A stretch of 18,208 nucleotides of DNA, from NCBI GenBank assembly GCA_004558955.1, contig SFZC01000067.1:1-18208 (forward strand). Direction: 5' to 3'. Shown here piece after piece: positions 1 to 7,171 of the stretch. A model generated the notes under the pieces. That model was not told the DNA's origin, made no database searches, and saw only the letters and a list, made by a program, of their open reading frames with translations. A program made the translations under genes and the position numbers. How positions within the stretch are numbered: position 1 is the stretch's first letter; the number at the start of each line of letters is the position of its first letter. This DNA comes from a bacterium. GTDB taxonomy: Bacteria > Cyanobacteriota > Vampirovibrionia > Gastranaerophilales > Gastranaerophilaceae.

Positions 1-69
1 CTTCAACGCATAAGAATAGCATTATTTTTCAAAATAAAATTTCCTTTCCCTTTTTCCTATTGATTTTCC

Positions 70-95
70 AACGACTTTCACAGTCGTTTTTTTTT
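70..95 (+). terminator. Rho-independent terminator of an upstream gene outside the window
   Basis: Perfect 7-bp inverted repeat AACGACT / AGTCGTT around a 5-nt loop (70-88), running directly into a nine-T tract that ends at 95. The gene it closes lies left of the window. It insulates glgC from upstream transcription. Confidence 0.85.
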
Positions 96-127
96 GCTAA
101 AAATTTAGTTATTTAGTATTAATGCAC

Positions 128-171
128 TTTGTTATGGTTTGTTATATAATTTTTATATAGAGAAAGAGGTG
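128..171 (+). promoter_or_regulatory. Probable glgC promoter (-10) and ribosome binding site
   Basis: A perfect -10 TATAAT lies at 145-150. No good -35 hexamer is visible at 16-18 bp upstream; TTTGTTA nearby is badly spaced. A purine-rich ribosome binding site (AGAGGTG, 165-171) sits 5 nt before the ATG at 177 and fixes that start. Confidence 0.5.
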
Positions 172-176
172 TTTAT

Positions 177-1412
177 ATGACAGTAGATGATGCGTTGGTA
201 ATGATTTTAGCCGGAGGAGAAGGCAAACGTTTATATCCGTTGACAAAAGACCGTGCAAAACCTGCCGTACCGTTTGGAGGACGTTATAGAATTATCGATT
301 TTGTTATCAATAACTTTATTAATTCCGGATTTTACAAAATTAAAATTCTTACTCAATATAAATCAGATTCTCTAAACAAACATATCACAAGAGGTTGGGC
401 ATTGTCGCCGTTTTTGAACCAGTATGTGGATTTAGCTCCTGCTCAAATGAGAACGGGTAATGAGTGGTATCGAGGAACGGCTGATGCGATTTATCAAAAT
501 ATTTTCCATATTAATGACGAAGACCCTCGTTATGTTTGTGTTTTTGGTGGTGACCATGTTTATAAAATGGATGTTAGCCAAATGCTTAAATATCATAAAG
601 ATAAGCACGCAGATTTATCGATTTCAGGTATTCCGATTCCGATTGAACAGGCATCAGAATTTGGAATTATGGAAGTTGACGATAATTGGCGATTGATAAA
701 CTTTGTTGAAAAACCTAAAACTCCGCCAAAATCTATTCCCGGAAATCCTGGTATGTGCTTGGCTTCAATGGGTAATTATATTTTTGACAAAGAGATTTTA
801 CTCGGAGCTTTAGAAAAGGATTACGAAGACAAAAATTCTCAACACGATTTCGGTAAAAACGTAATTCCGATGTTGTTAAACGAAGGTAAAAATATTTATG
901 TGTATAACTTTGCGACAAATTCTTTCCCAGGTATGACGGATAGCGAACGTGGTTACTGGAAAGATGTAGGAAGCATTGATGCTTATTGGCAAGCCAATAT
1001 GGATTTACTTGAGCATACGCCTGAATTGAATTTATATTCAAAATCTTGGCCGTTGAGAACCTTCAATTACAATTATCCACCTGCAAAATTCGTATGGGAA
1101 GAAGGCGATAGGGTTGGAATGGCTACGAATTCAATGGTATCAGAAGGTTGCATAATTTCAGGCGGCGGTTTGTCACATTGCGTTCTTTCACCCAAAGTCA
1201 GAATTAACAGTTATTCAAATGTTACTGACAGCATTTTGATGGAAAATGTCGAAATCGGCAGATATTCTCAAATTCGAAAAACAATTATTGACAAAAATGT
1301 CGTAATTCCACCATTTACAAAAATCGGTTTTGATAAAGAAGAGGATTTGAAACACGGATTTTATGTTTCTGAAGGCGGTGTTACTGTAGTGCCGAAGGGT
1401 GCGATTTTGTAA
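177..1412 (+). CDS. glgC: Glucose-1-phosphate adenylyltransferase (ADP-glucose pyrophosphorylase)
   Basis: Makes ADP-glucose and pyrophosphate from ATP and glucose-1-phosphate, the committed step of bacterial glycogen synthesis in the cytoplasm. The 411-aa product is full length for the family. The N-terminal nucleotidyltransferase domain has the LAGGEGKRL loop (11-19), RAKPAVPFGG (26-35), GTADAIYQN (100-108), GGDH with the metal-binding Asp126, FVEKP (176-180; the Lys contacts glucose-1-phosphate in the family) and WKDVGSIDAYW (261-271). The C-terminal part (about 300-411) has the hydrophobic periodicity of the left-handed beta-helix used for assembly and allostery. It has its own promoter and appears monocistronic, with a weak hairpin after the stop. 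malQ lies about 3.4 kb away on the other strand, so the glycogen genes are near each other but not one operon. Confidence 0.96.
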   Translation: MTVDDALVMILAGGEGKRLYPLTKDRAKPAVPFGGRYRIIDFVINNFINSGFYKIKILTQYKSDSLNKHITRGWALSPFLNQYVDLAPAQMRTGNEWYRGTADAIYQNIFHINDEDPRYVCVFGGDHVYKMDVSQMLKYHKDKHADLSISGIPIPIEQASEFGIMEVDDNWRLINFVEKPKTPPKSIPGNPGMCLASMGNYIFDKEILLGALEKDYEDKNSQHDFGKNVIPMLLNEGKNIYVYNFATNSFPGMTDSERGYWKDVGSIDAYWQANMDLLEHTPELNLYSKSWPLRTFNYNYPPAKFVWEEGDRVGMATNSMVSEGCIISGGGLSHCVLSPKVRINSYSNVTDSILMENVEIGRYSQIRKTIIDKNVVIPPFTKIGFDKEEDLKHGFYVSEGGVTVVPKGAIL

Positions 1413-1447
1413 CAATTACTATATAAATAGTTTTTTGATGTATATTT

Positions 1448-1470
1448 GGGGTACAATTCTTTTGTACCTC
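1448..1470 (+). terminator. Possible weak terminator after glgC
   Basis: Inverted repeat GGGGTACAA / TTGTACCTC (9 bp with one G-U pair, 5-nt loop). Only scattered T residues follow (ATTTATTTG), so it may be a weak terminator or just an RNA-end stabiliser. Confidence 0.45.
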
Positions 1471-1561
1471 ATTTATTTGTAAATTTTTGTGAATATAATA
1501 GCAAATAAAGGCAATTTCATGGTTTTATATACGTTAATGTTTTGGGTAGGTAGCAAAAAAT

Positions 1562-2149
1562 ATGGTTAGCTTGAAACCTATATCTTCAATAACAAGATTA
1601 CCAAGCATCATGACTGATGCGATGGCTTCTGCCGTGCCTAATATGACAATTTCAAATAAGAGGTTAAATAAGGTTATCGATTATGTCGGAAAAGAGTTTT
1701 CCTCTCCAGAAAACCGTTTGATATTGGGTGTTACGGCGTTGATGACTCAGCCGTTTATTGATGCCGGAAATAAAAAAGTTGATGAGGAAACCCGTAAAGT
1801 TTCCGTTGCCCGAACTGTTGCAAAGATTATTGCAGGAACTTTGACAGGGTATTTTGTGCGGTTAGGTTGTATCAAATCGATTGATGCCTTTACAAAATTG
1901 CCTGAGGAAATCAATTCAAATACCAAGTTTAAATCCTTGCGAATGTTATTTACTCCTGATTCTGCTATTGCGGGCGGATTGAAAGATTTGGGACATTATA
2001 AAAATGCGTTGGGGACAACTTTGTCCTTGTTTGTTATGTTGTTTACAAATTTCTTGATTGATGCACCGTTGACTAAATGTTTAACAAATTTATTCACCGC
2101 AAAAATTCATGAACACGACAAAATAAAGAAGGAGAAAGCTCATGAGTAA
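1562..2149 (+). CDS. Hypothetical membrane-associated protein, first of a coupled pair
   Basis: A 195-aa protein that I cannot assign to a named family. Hydrophobic stretches occur near residues 53-70, 80-105 (the region around VARTVAKIIAGTLTGYFVRL) and 147-180 (around GTTLSLFVMLFTNFLI), so it is probably an integral or peripheral membrane protein. There is no classical signal peptide; the N-terminus is polar and Ser/Met-rich. The C-terminus is Lys-rich (HEHDKIKKEKAHE). The ribosome binding site is poor (GGGTAGGT some 10 nt upstream), so the exact start is less certain. Its last 8 nt overlap the next gene, with a good ribosome binding site for that gene inside its coding end, so the two are almost certainly translationally coupled and work together. 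It looks like a lineage-restricted protein of the Gastranaerophilales type; this is inference. Confidence 0.75.
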   Translation: MVSLKPISSITRLPSIMTDAMASAVPNMTISNKRLNKVIDYVGKEFSSPENRLILGVTALMTQPFIDAGNKKVDEETRKVSVARTVAKIIAGTLTGYFVRLGCIKSIDAFTKLPEEINSNTKFKSLRMLFTPDSAIAGGLKDLGHYKNALGTTLSLFVMLFTNFLIDAPLTKCLTNLFTAKIHEHDKIKKEKAHE

Positions 2150-2771
2150 GTGTTCTCTTTTCAAAGCGTTCAAGAATTATATGGCAGAAAACTATGGTCA
2201 CAACCATGGTAAAATGCTTATTCATACAGGTGTCGTCGGTTGGATTTTGTCTGCGGCTGCTCAAGTTGTGGCTATTGTAACTAATGATGAGATTTCTAAC
2301 AAGCAAAAAATGTATCTTATTCCGCAGGAGCTAGCTGATGCTGCTGTTAATATTGCGTCGTTTTATCTTGTTACTCAGTCTTTTAAGTCTGTAACTTCCA
2401 AAATTCTTAATCGTGGTAAACTTTTAAGAAAACCTATAAGAAGCTTTTTAGAAGCAAACGGTGTTAAAAATGTCGGTCAAAAAGGGTTCGATGTCTTGCG
2501 TGACGGAAATCTTACCCCTGATGTAAAAAAAGATTTCTTAAAATTTAGAGATGGTGTTGATTTCTTGGCAACGACCGCAGGTTCTGTTTTGTCTTGCAAT
2601 ATTCTAACCCCGATTATTCGTAATGAAATTGCAACATATAAACAAAAATCTCACATGACAAAATACAGTCAGTTTATTGATAGCGAAAAACCTGCATTTT
2701 CAGGCAGAACATATTTGCCGAAACCTAATATGCAAACTTTCCAATCTCAGTCCGCTGGTTTAAAAATATAG
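2142..2771 (+). CDS. Hypothetical membrane-associated protein, second of a coupled pair
   Basis: A 209-aa protein of unknown function. The ATG at 2142 follows GGAG (2131-2134) and overlaps the preceding stop by 8 nt. Likely membrane-contacting segments are residues 25-47 (HTGVVGWILSAAAQVVAIV), 65-80 (ADAAVNIASFYLVTQSF) and 140-158 (VDFLATTAGSVLSCNIL). A basic segment (about 88-100) and a polar Pro/Gln/Ser-rich tail follow. There is no signal peptide. Its 3' end overlaps the convergent anti-sigma gene by 12 nt and no terminator separates them, so antisense read-through between the two is possible. The family is not recognised; co-translation with the upstream protein suggests a two-component membrane assembly. 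Confidence 0.75.
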   Translation: MSKCSLFKAFKNYMAENYGHNHGKMLIHTGVVGWILSAAAQVVAIVTNDEISNKQKMYLIPQELADAAVNIASFYLVTQSFKSVTSKILNRGKLLRKPIRSFLEANGVKNVGQKGFDVLRDGNLTPDVKKDFLKFRDGVDFLATTAGSVLSCNILTPIIRNEIATYKQKSHMTKYSQFIDSEKPAFSGRTYLPKPNMQTFQSQSAGLKI

Positions 2772-3287
2772 GTAAATAAATCCGCCGATAATCACTGTGA
2801 CTAAAAGGATAAACATTGCAACAAGTTTATAAAAAAATGTGGTTGTGTATTCTTTGCCTTCTTGAAGTTTGTGCAAAATATCTCTCGAATAGTCGAATTT
2901 GAAATCATTTTTGGTTTTGCTGTAAGCATTTCCCAGTGCTTTTTGAAATTTGTACATGTTTTCTAATTCTTTTCGGGCATTCGGGTTTGAAATAGTCAAT
3001 TTTTTCATCTTGATATTTTCTCTCAAGTTTAATTCGTTGTCTACATAAGCAGACAATCTGTTTTTGAAATCATAATTAATGATGTCATCTTGTTGTTGTG
3101 AGTGGTCGGCTTGAGGGTCTTTTGAATATTTCTTCAAAATATTTTGAAGGTCGGTGATTTTTTTTCGACAATTTGGACATCTTTCAAGATGTAAATCGAC
3201 ATATTCTTTTAATTTTGAGTTTAATTTCCCTTTTATATAAAAGCTTATCAGTGCGGAAACTTGGTTGCAGGTTAGTTCTTTGTTCAT
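2760..3287 (-). CDS. Zinc-finger anti-sigma factor with C-terminal membrane anchor
   Basis: A 175-aa protein encoded 13 nt downstream of the ECF sigma gene, the usual arrangement for a cognate anti-sigma factor. Residues 1-50 form a ZAS/zf-HC2 domain with the Cx25Hx3Cx2C pattern: Cys7, His33, Cys37 and Cys40. Residues 73-120 (RLSAYVDNEL onward) look like a second copy of the same helical unit in which the metal-binding Cys and His are missing. Residues 152-174 form a single transmembrane helix, with almost nothing after it, so the sensor part is cytoplasmic and any outside signal must come through a partner or through proteolysis. The ribosome binding site AAGGAG lies 7 nt before the ATG. It is predicted to hold the sigma factor inactive at the membrane until a signal arrives; the signal is unknown. 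Confidence 0.85.
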   Translation of the reverse strand: MNKELTCNQVSALISFYIKGKLNSKLKEYVDLHLERCPNCRKKITDLQNILKKYSKDPQADHSQQQDDIINYDFKNRLSAYVDNELNLRENIKMKKLTISNPNARKELENMYKFQKALGNAYSKTKNDFKFDYSRDILHKLQEGKEYTTTFFYKLVAMFILLVTVIIGGFIYLYF

Positions 3288-3300
3288 TATTTACTCCTTG

Positions 3301-3897
3301 TTATATATAATTTTTTAAGACCTCTTGCAGTTTTGTTCTAGCTCGTGCAATTCTTGATTTGACTGTTCCGACAGTGGTATGTGTTGCCGTTGCAATTTCG
3401 TCATAACTCAATCCTTGAAATTCTCTCAGTATAATTGCGATTTTGAAGGGTTCGGGCAGTTGTCGGATTGCAGATTTTATGAGATTTTCGCATTCAGTTG
3501 AGATACATTTTTCAATGGGTTTTACCTTCGTATCAGTCAGTTCGATTTTGAAAGTTACCTCTTGAGAATCGTTCGTGCAGTCGATTGAGATTAGTTCGGG
3601 ATTTTTTTTGAGCTTTCGCAAGTTATCATAGTAGGTGTTTGTGATAATTTGGTTTAGCCAACTTTTAAAGCATTTGGGATTTTTCAGATTTTGAATATTT
3701 TTGGCTAATTTTAGCAATATTTCTTGAGTTAAGTCGTAAATATTCTCATTATTTTTTGCGAAGTATGCGAGTGTTGCATAAACATCTTTTTGAACTTTTC
3801 TGATAAGTTCCCCAAGAGCCTTGAAGTCCTCTTTTTGTGCCAGCACAACAAGTTCCTCAAGTGACATTTTTTTATAGAGTAACTTGTTATCAGGCAT
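3301..3897 (-). CDS. ECF-family RNA polymerase sigma factor (sigma-70 group 4)
   Basis: A 198-aa sigma factor with only regions 2 and 4, as in ECF sigmas. Region 2 spans about residues 28-96, including the DLTQEILLKLAKNIQ stretch for core binding and the CFKSWLNQIITNTYYDNLRK stretch for -10 melting and recognition. Region 4 spans about 137-192, with the helix-turn-helix LSYDEIATATHTTVGTVKSRI at 163-183 for -35 binding. The linker (97-136) is longer and more acidic than in minimal ECFs. The start is set by a strong AGGAGG 5 nt upstream; Met11 is an alternative with no comparable site. The next gene encodes the anti-sigma factor. The genes it controls cannot be told from this window, and no clear ECF-type GAAC promoter was seen upstream of it. 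Confidence 0.9.
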   Translation of the reverse strand: MPDNKLLYKKMSLEELVVLAQKEDFKALGELIRKVQKDVYATLAYFAKNNENIYDLTQEILLKLAKNIQNLKNPKCFKSWLNQIITNTYYDNLRKLKKNPELISIDCTNDSQEVTFKIELTDTKVKPIEKCISTECENLIKSAIRQLPEPFKIAIILREFQGLSYDEIATATHTTVGTVKSRIARARTKLQEVLKNYI

Positions 3898-3942
3898 CTG
3901 TTCCTCCTCAATACAATATTAAGAAGAAACAAATCCAAATGT

Positions 3943-3964
3943 ATCAGCCTTCAATCTTGCTGAT
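3943..3964. promoter_or_regulatory. Dyad upstream of the sigma factor operon
   Basis: Inverted repeat ATCAGC / GCTGAT with a 10-nt spacer, lying between the end of the TPR/NHL gene and the sigma gene. It could be an operator or a weak terminator for the upstream minus-strand transcript. A T-rich but interrupted stretch follows on the minus strand. Confidence 0.3.
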
Positions 3965-4000
3965 TAGGTAATATTCAAATCTTTAGGATTAGAATTTTAA

Positions 4001-4849
4001 TTAAATTTTCTTTTTGATGACAGTATTACTGCCTTGCGAAGATATGAATAACATTCCGTTTGAAATATACAAGCAATAAGGGCTTTTTATATCCGTTATA
4101 AATTCGGAAATTTCACCGTTTGTATTTACTTTTAGAATGTTATTTTTATTGTAGTTTGCGATGTAAATGTTATTGTTCGGGTCAATCGCAAGTCCGATAG
4201 GTCCGTCAATTTTTTCACTCTTGATATATACAATTTTTTTATTGTCTTTTCCGATTTTAAAAATTGTATTCTCAGAAAATCCTGCAATATACAAGTTTCC
4301 GTTTCTGTCGGTTACCAAACCTGTAGGGCTTGAAATATCCTCATACATGCCTTCTGTCAATTCCTCTTGAGCGGCAGCATCTTCTTGTTCCTTTTGTTGT
4401 TTCAAGGTGGCAAGGTCAGTTTCCAGTTTTTCTGCCAAGTTCTGAGCCTGAGCACCAACAACGGAATCTAACGGAATTAATGTCAAATACATTTTTGCTT
4501 TTTCGGGTTCACCGAGTTTTTGACTTAATTCGGCCGCTTTATAGACAGCCTCATAATCATCAGGACAACGTAAAATTATCTGTTTAAACACGGATAATGC
4601 TGCATCTTTTTGGTTCAGATATTCCAATATTGAACCTAAATTATAATAAGCATCAATATAATTCGGGTCAAGTTCAACCGCACTTCTGAAACAGTTTGCA
4701 GCCTCTTCCATTTGACCTAATTTGTAATAATCAATACCTTTATTGTATTGAAGTTTTGCATCTGTTGAAATATCTGCAAATGCGGGTGCTGATATGAATG
4801 CACATATTAATATTGATAATAATATTTTTATAAAATTATAAAATTTCAT
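4001..4849 (-). CDS. Exported TPR protein with C-terminal NHL/SMP-30-like propeller repeats
   Basis: A 282-aa protein. Residues 1-25 are a Sec signal peptide (Lys near the N-terminus, hydrophobic core, AFA cleavage site before Asp26). Residues about 32-125 contain roughly three TPR units (for example AAYYNLGSILEYLNQKDAAL-like periodicity with DPN boundaries). Residues 137-165 are a Gln/Glu/Lys-rich, probably coiled linker. Residues 173-282 hold three NHL-like blades, seen as repeated G(L/I)xxDxNxNxYIAxxxxNxIxK units. Three blades cannot close a normal six-blade propeller, so it is either a truncated propeller or oligomerises. Its start overlaps the end of malQ by 14 nt, so it is translated from the malQ message. 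TPR plus NHL domains suggest a periplasmic or surface protein-binding scaffold; a link to glucan metabolism is only contextual. Confidence 0.8.
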   Translation of the reverse strand: MKFYNFIKILLSILICAFISAPAFADISTDAKLQYNKGIDYYKLGQMEEAANCFRSAVELDPNYIDAYYNLGSILEYLNQKDAALSVFKQIILRCPDDYEAVYKAAELSQKLGEPEKAKMYLTLIPLDSVVGAQAQNLAEKLETDLATLKQQKEQEDAAAQEELTEGMYEDISSPTGLVTDRNGNLYIAGFSENTIFKIGKDNKKIVYIKSEKIDGPIGLAIDPNNNIYIANYNKNNILKVNTNGEISEFITDIKSPYCLYISNGMLFISSQGSNTVIKKKI

Positions 4850-6695
4850 TTAATTCCTCAATAAGTTCTTTGTTTGCGTTTGCAAAACTGCTACCTCTTG
4901 CGATGATTGCTTTTTTCAATAATAAAGGCAAGTTAATCGGTTCCATGTTTTCAAAGTTTGCAGGTAATCTTAAACTCCAGTTTTTATCACCTGAGGTTCC
5001 CGGAGTATTATATGTTTCGTTCATTTTGAAGAAATCAGTGAAGAAAATTTGGATATTTTCTGCTTTACAAGCAAACAATTCAACTAATTTTGTTTCAGTC
5101 AAGAAGTTGACATCGTTTGTCATTCTTACAATAATTGAATCTTTGTCAGGTTCTTCTGCGAACAAATCTTCTACCAAATTTTTAACGTGCAAGTAGCCTT
5201 CGTGGGTGTTAATCAAAGATTTTGCCCATAAGGTTACAGGTCTGTTGTCGTGAGTTCCGACCATTGCCCAACATCTGTTTGTAATGTTTTTGCATCTGTA
5301 CGGGTCGTCTTCTTCTGTCGGTACGGTAAATTGAGTTAATCTCATACCTAACAGGTCATATTGTTTCATAACTGCAGCAACAGGAGTTGTCAAAGTCCCC
5401 AAATCTTCACATACGATAGAGTCTTTTGTCAATCCTTCTTCTTCGGCTGCGGCAATAACGATTTTTTCAATCAATCTGCCGTATAATTTAATTTGCTCTT
5501 CTGTCAAAGATTTTACTCTTTTTTCCTTGTCTGAAGTTAAAGTTAAATCCAAATCGCTTTCTTTAACGATAGCATATTTTTTAAGTTCAGGATGTTCCGG
5601 TGATGAATACAATCTGCCCGCACCTTGTTCAGGCATCGGTTTTTTGCCGACTTTATATACCCAAGGGTCGATAAGTCCTACAATATGGTCAATCCTGACA
5701 CCACCAGGGTTTTCACGGAACATTTTTTTGAATAAATTTTTCATCAAAATACCTGCTTCATCAAGAGTGCCATCATCTTTGTATAATTTTTCAGGGTCGA
5801 TTACAGGAAATCCCCAAGCCTGACCGTCTTTTGAGAAGTAATCAGGCGGACATCCAAGACACCAACCTTCCAAGAACAAGGATTGATATGCCCAGCAATC
5901 TCTGTCCGAGAAGGCAACTTGTCTGTCTGCAATCATTTTTACGTCTTTTAAATCGGCATATTTCTTTGTTTCTGCGCTTTGCTTGTACAAAACAAATTGA
6001 ATAAATTTGTATTCGTCAATTTCTTTTGCATATTTTTTTGAAATTTCTTCTATACGTTTTGCATATTCCATTTTTTCTTCAATAGATTTCGGATTAAATA
6101 AATTTTTGTCAGTTTTGCTTTTCCAGTTTGGCCAAAAATCTGTGTCGTGTTCTATTGAAAGTGCTTCGTATAAACTGTCTTTATCAAGCCAAGAATCATT
6201 TTCAGCCTTGTAGGTCTCAAATTCAGCCATCATTTTTTTGTCATTTAGTTTGATGAAGTTTGAGTAAGCTTCTGAAAGTGCTTGAGCCTGTTTTTTAGTA
6301 ATATAAGAATAACTTGTTCTGTTAGTGTTTCTGTTCGGATTGTTTTCAACAATATTGTTGAAGGTTTCAACTGATAAAATTTTGCCCCAAGCAGGTGTTG
6401 TCAACTGCTTTAAATCAATAAACAAAGGGTTGTTTGAGAAAATTGTACCTGTATAAGGTGAAGAATCGGAACTCTTTGTTTTTCCCGCAGGTCCCATTTG
6501 AATTGCATCGAATAATCCTGAAGCATAGTCAATAAATTTGTGACCTGTTGAAGAATTGATTGAGCCAAAACCTGTGTTTTCTTCGGCAACAGAAGGGAAG
6601 CTCCCATTGTGCATAATAAAAACGAAGTTCTTTTTGCCAAGAGCTTTCAACGCTTTTTTGATAGTAGTTAGCTTATTATTAAGTGTACAAACCAT
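4836..6695 (-). CDS. malQ: 4-alpha-glucanotransferase (amylomaltase, GH77)
   Basis: Transfers maltooligosaccharide segments between alpha-1,4-glucans and releases glucose, acting with glycogen breakdown in the cytoplasm. The 619-aa product carries the GH77 signatures: the acceptor loop GCPPDYFSKDGQAWGFP (281-297), the nucleophile Asp336 in VRIDH (333-337), the acid/base Glu430 in CEDLG (429-433), the transition-state Asp483 in THDNR (481-485) and NTPGTSGDKNW near 563-573. The length is somewhat above the roughly 500-aa bacterial amylomaltases; extra sequence lies in the N-terminal half (about 100-250, Lys/Glu-rich). The start follows GAGGGGT about 9 nt upstream. The gene lies 54 nt downstream of tRNA-Lys with no separate promoter visible, so it may be transcribed through the tRNA. 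The TPR/NHL gene overlaps its end. Confidence 0.93.
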   Translation of the reverse strand: MVCTLNNKLTTIKKALKALGKKNFVFIMHNGSFPSVAEENTGFGSINSSTGHKFIDYASGLFDAIQMGPAGKTKSSDSSPYTGTIFSNNPLFIDLKQLTTPAWGKILSVETFNNIVENNPNRNTNRTSYSYITKKQAQALSEAYSNFIKLNDKKMMAEFETYKAENDSWLDKDSLYEALSIEHDTDFWPNWKSKTDKNLFNPKSIEEKMEYAKRIEEISKKYAKEIDEYKFIQFVLYKQSAETKKYADLKDVKMIADRQVAFSDRDCWAYQSLFLEGWCLGCPPDYFSKDGQAWGFPVIDPEKLYKDDGTLDEAGILMKNLFKKMFRENPGGVRIDHIVGLIDPWVYKVGKKPMPEQGAGRLYSSPEHPELKKYAIVKESDLDLTLTSDKEKRVKSLTEEQIKLYGRLIEKIVIAAAEEEGLTKDSIVCEDLGTLTTPVAAVMKQYDLLGMRLTQFTVPTEEDDPYRCKNITNRCWAMVGTHDNRPVTLWAKSLINTHEGYLHVKNLVEDLFAEEPDKDSIIVRMTNDVNFLTETKLVELFACKAENIQIFFTDFFKMNETYNTPGTSGDKNWSLRLPANFENMEPINLPLLLKKAIIARGSSFANANKELIEELNEIL

Positions 6696-6749
6696 GATAA
6701 ATTACCCCTCTTACTTACTTATACTAAAACACCAATCCTTGTTAAAAAA

Positions 6750-6822
<73 letters not shown>

Positions 6823-6835
6823 ATTCAACTACTTT

Positions 6836-6863
6836 ATTTTATCACAAATATTCCTTATGTAAA
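6836..6863 (-). promoter_or_regulatory. Promoter of tRNA-Lys, possibly also of malQ
   Basis: Read on the minus strand: -35 TTTACA (6863-6858), 16-bp spacer, -10 TAAAAT (6841-6836), each 5 of 6 to consensus. The -10 lies 14 bp before the tRNA 5' end. No other promoter is evident before malQ. Confidence 0.7.
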
Positions 6864-6910
6864 GAGTTTGATGTGGAGAATATTTGAAATAAATATTAAA
6901 TATTCGTATT

Positions 6911-6946
6911 AAAAAACGGCTCAAAATCAAATGATTAAGAACCGTT
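6911..6946 (-). terminator. Rho-independent terminator of the candidate sRNA
   Basis: Minus strand: AACGGTTC / GAGCCGTT (8 bp, one G-U) enclosing a second helix AATCA / TGATT, then TTTTTT at 6916-6911. The plus strand lacks a T tract after the stem, so it works only leftward. Confidence 0.8.
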
Positions 6947-6995
6947 AGACTTTCTAACAAGGCATCCGGTAGTCTAGCAAACTACCACCCTGTAT
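6911..6995 (-). ncRNA. Candidate small non-coding RNA (about 85 nt)
   Basis: A consensus promoter and an intrinsic terminator bracket about 85 nt on the minus strand with no ORF and no ribosome-bound gene. Predicted RNA: a 5' segment ACAGGG, hairpin 1 GGTAGT / ACTACC with the 7-nt loop TTGCTAG, a short linker (GGATGCC), hairpin 2 GTTAGA / TCTAAC with a 3-nt loop, and the terminator hairpin. The 3' arm of hairpin 2 overlaps the 5' arm of the terminator (shared AAC), so the two could compete, as in an attenuator. I do not recognise it as any known riboswitch, 6S, SRP or tmRNA. The next gene on this strand is tRNA-Lys, which has its own promoter, so a free-standing sRNA is the simplest reading. 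Confidence 0.6.
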
Positions 6996-7001
6996 ATTTA
7001 T

Positions 7002-7030
7002 ATTATTTACTATTTTGTCTTCTTTGTCAA
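7002..7030 (-). promoter_or_regulatory. Strong sigma-70-type promoter of the candidate sRNA
   Basis: Minus strand: perfect -35 TTGACA (7030-7025), exact 17-bp spacer, -10 AATAAT (7007-7002, 5 of 6). Predicted start near 6995. Confidence 0.75.
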
Positions 7031-7171
7031 TCTGTAGCGGGTGTGGTGGGGTAGAATTTTTATTTTTGTTAATATTTCGTAATAAATGACTTAAAAAGTT
7101 AAAGTTATCTGATATGTATGCCGTAAACATGAATACGAAACGAAATTAGTTGAAAGGAATTGTTAAGCACT

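Noticed and set aside
6961..6995. AGGGTGG on the minus strand in the sRNA, reminiscent of a T-box
   Set aside because: The following bases do not match the T-box core, there is no specifier stem, the element is too short, and no aminoacyl-tRNA synthetase or amino acid gene follows.
6911..7030. c-di-GMP, preQ1 or other known riboswitch
   Set aside because: I compared the core motifs from memory and found no convincing match, and the downstream genes on this strand (tRNA, malQ) are unlikely targets.
7160..7171. TTG start of the 7172 gene
   Set aside because: It lies 1 nt after the ribosome binding site; ATG 7172 is more plausible.
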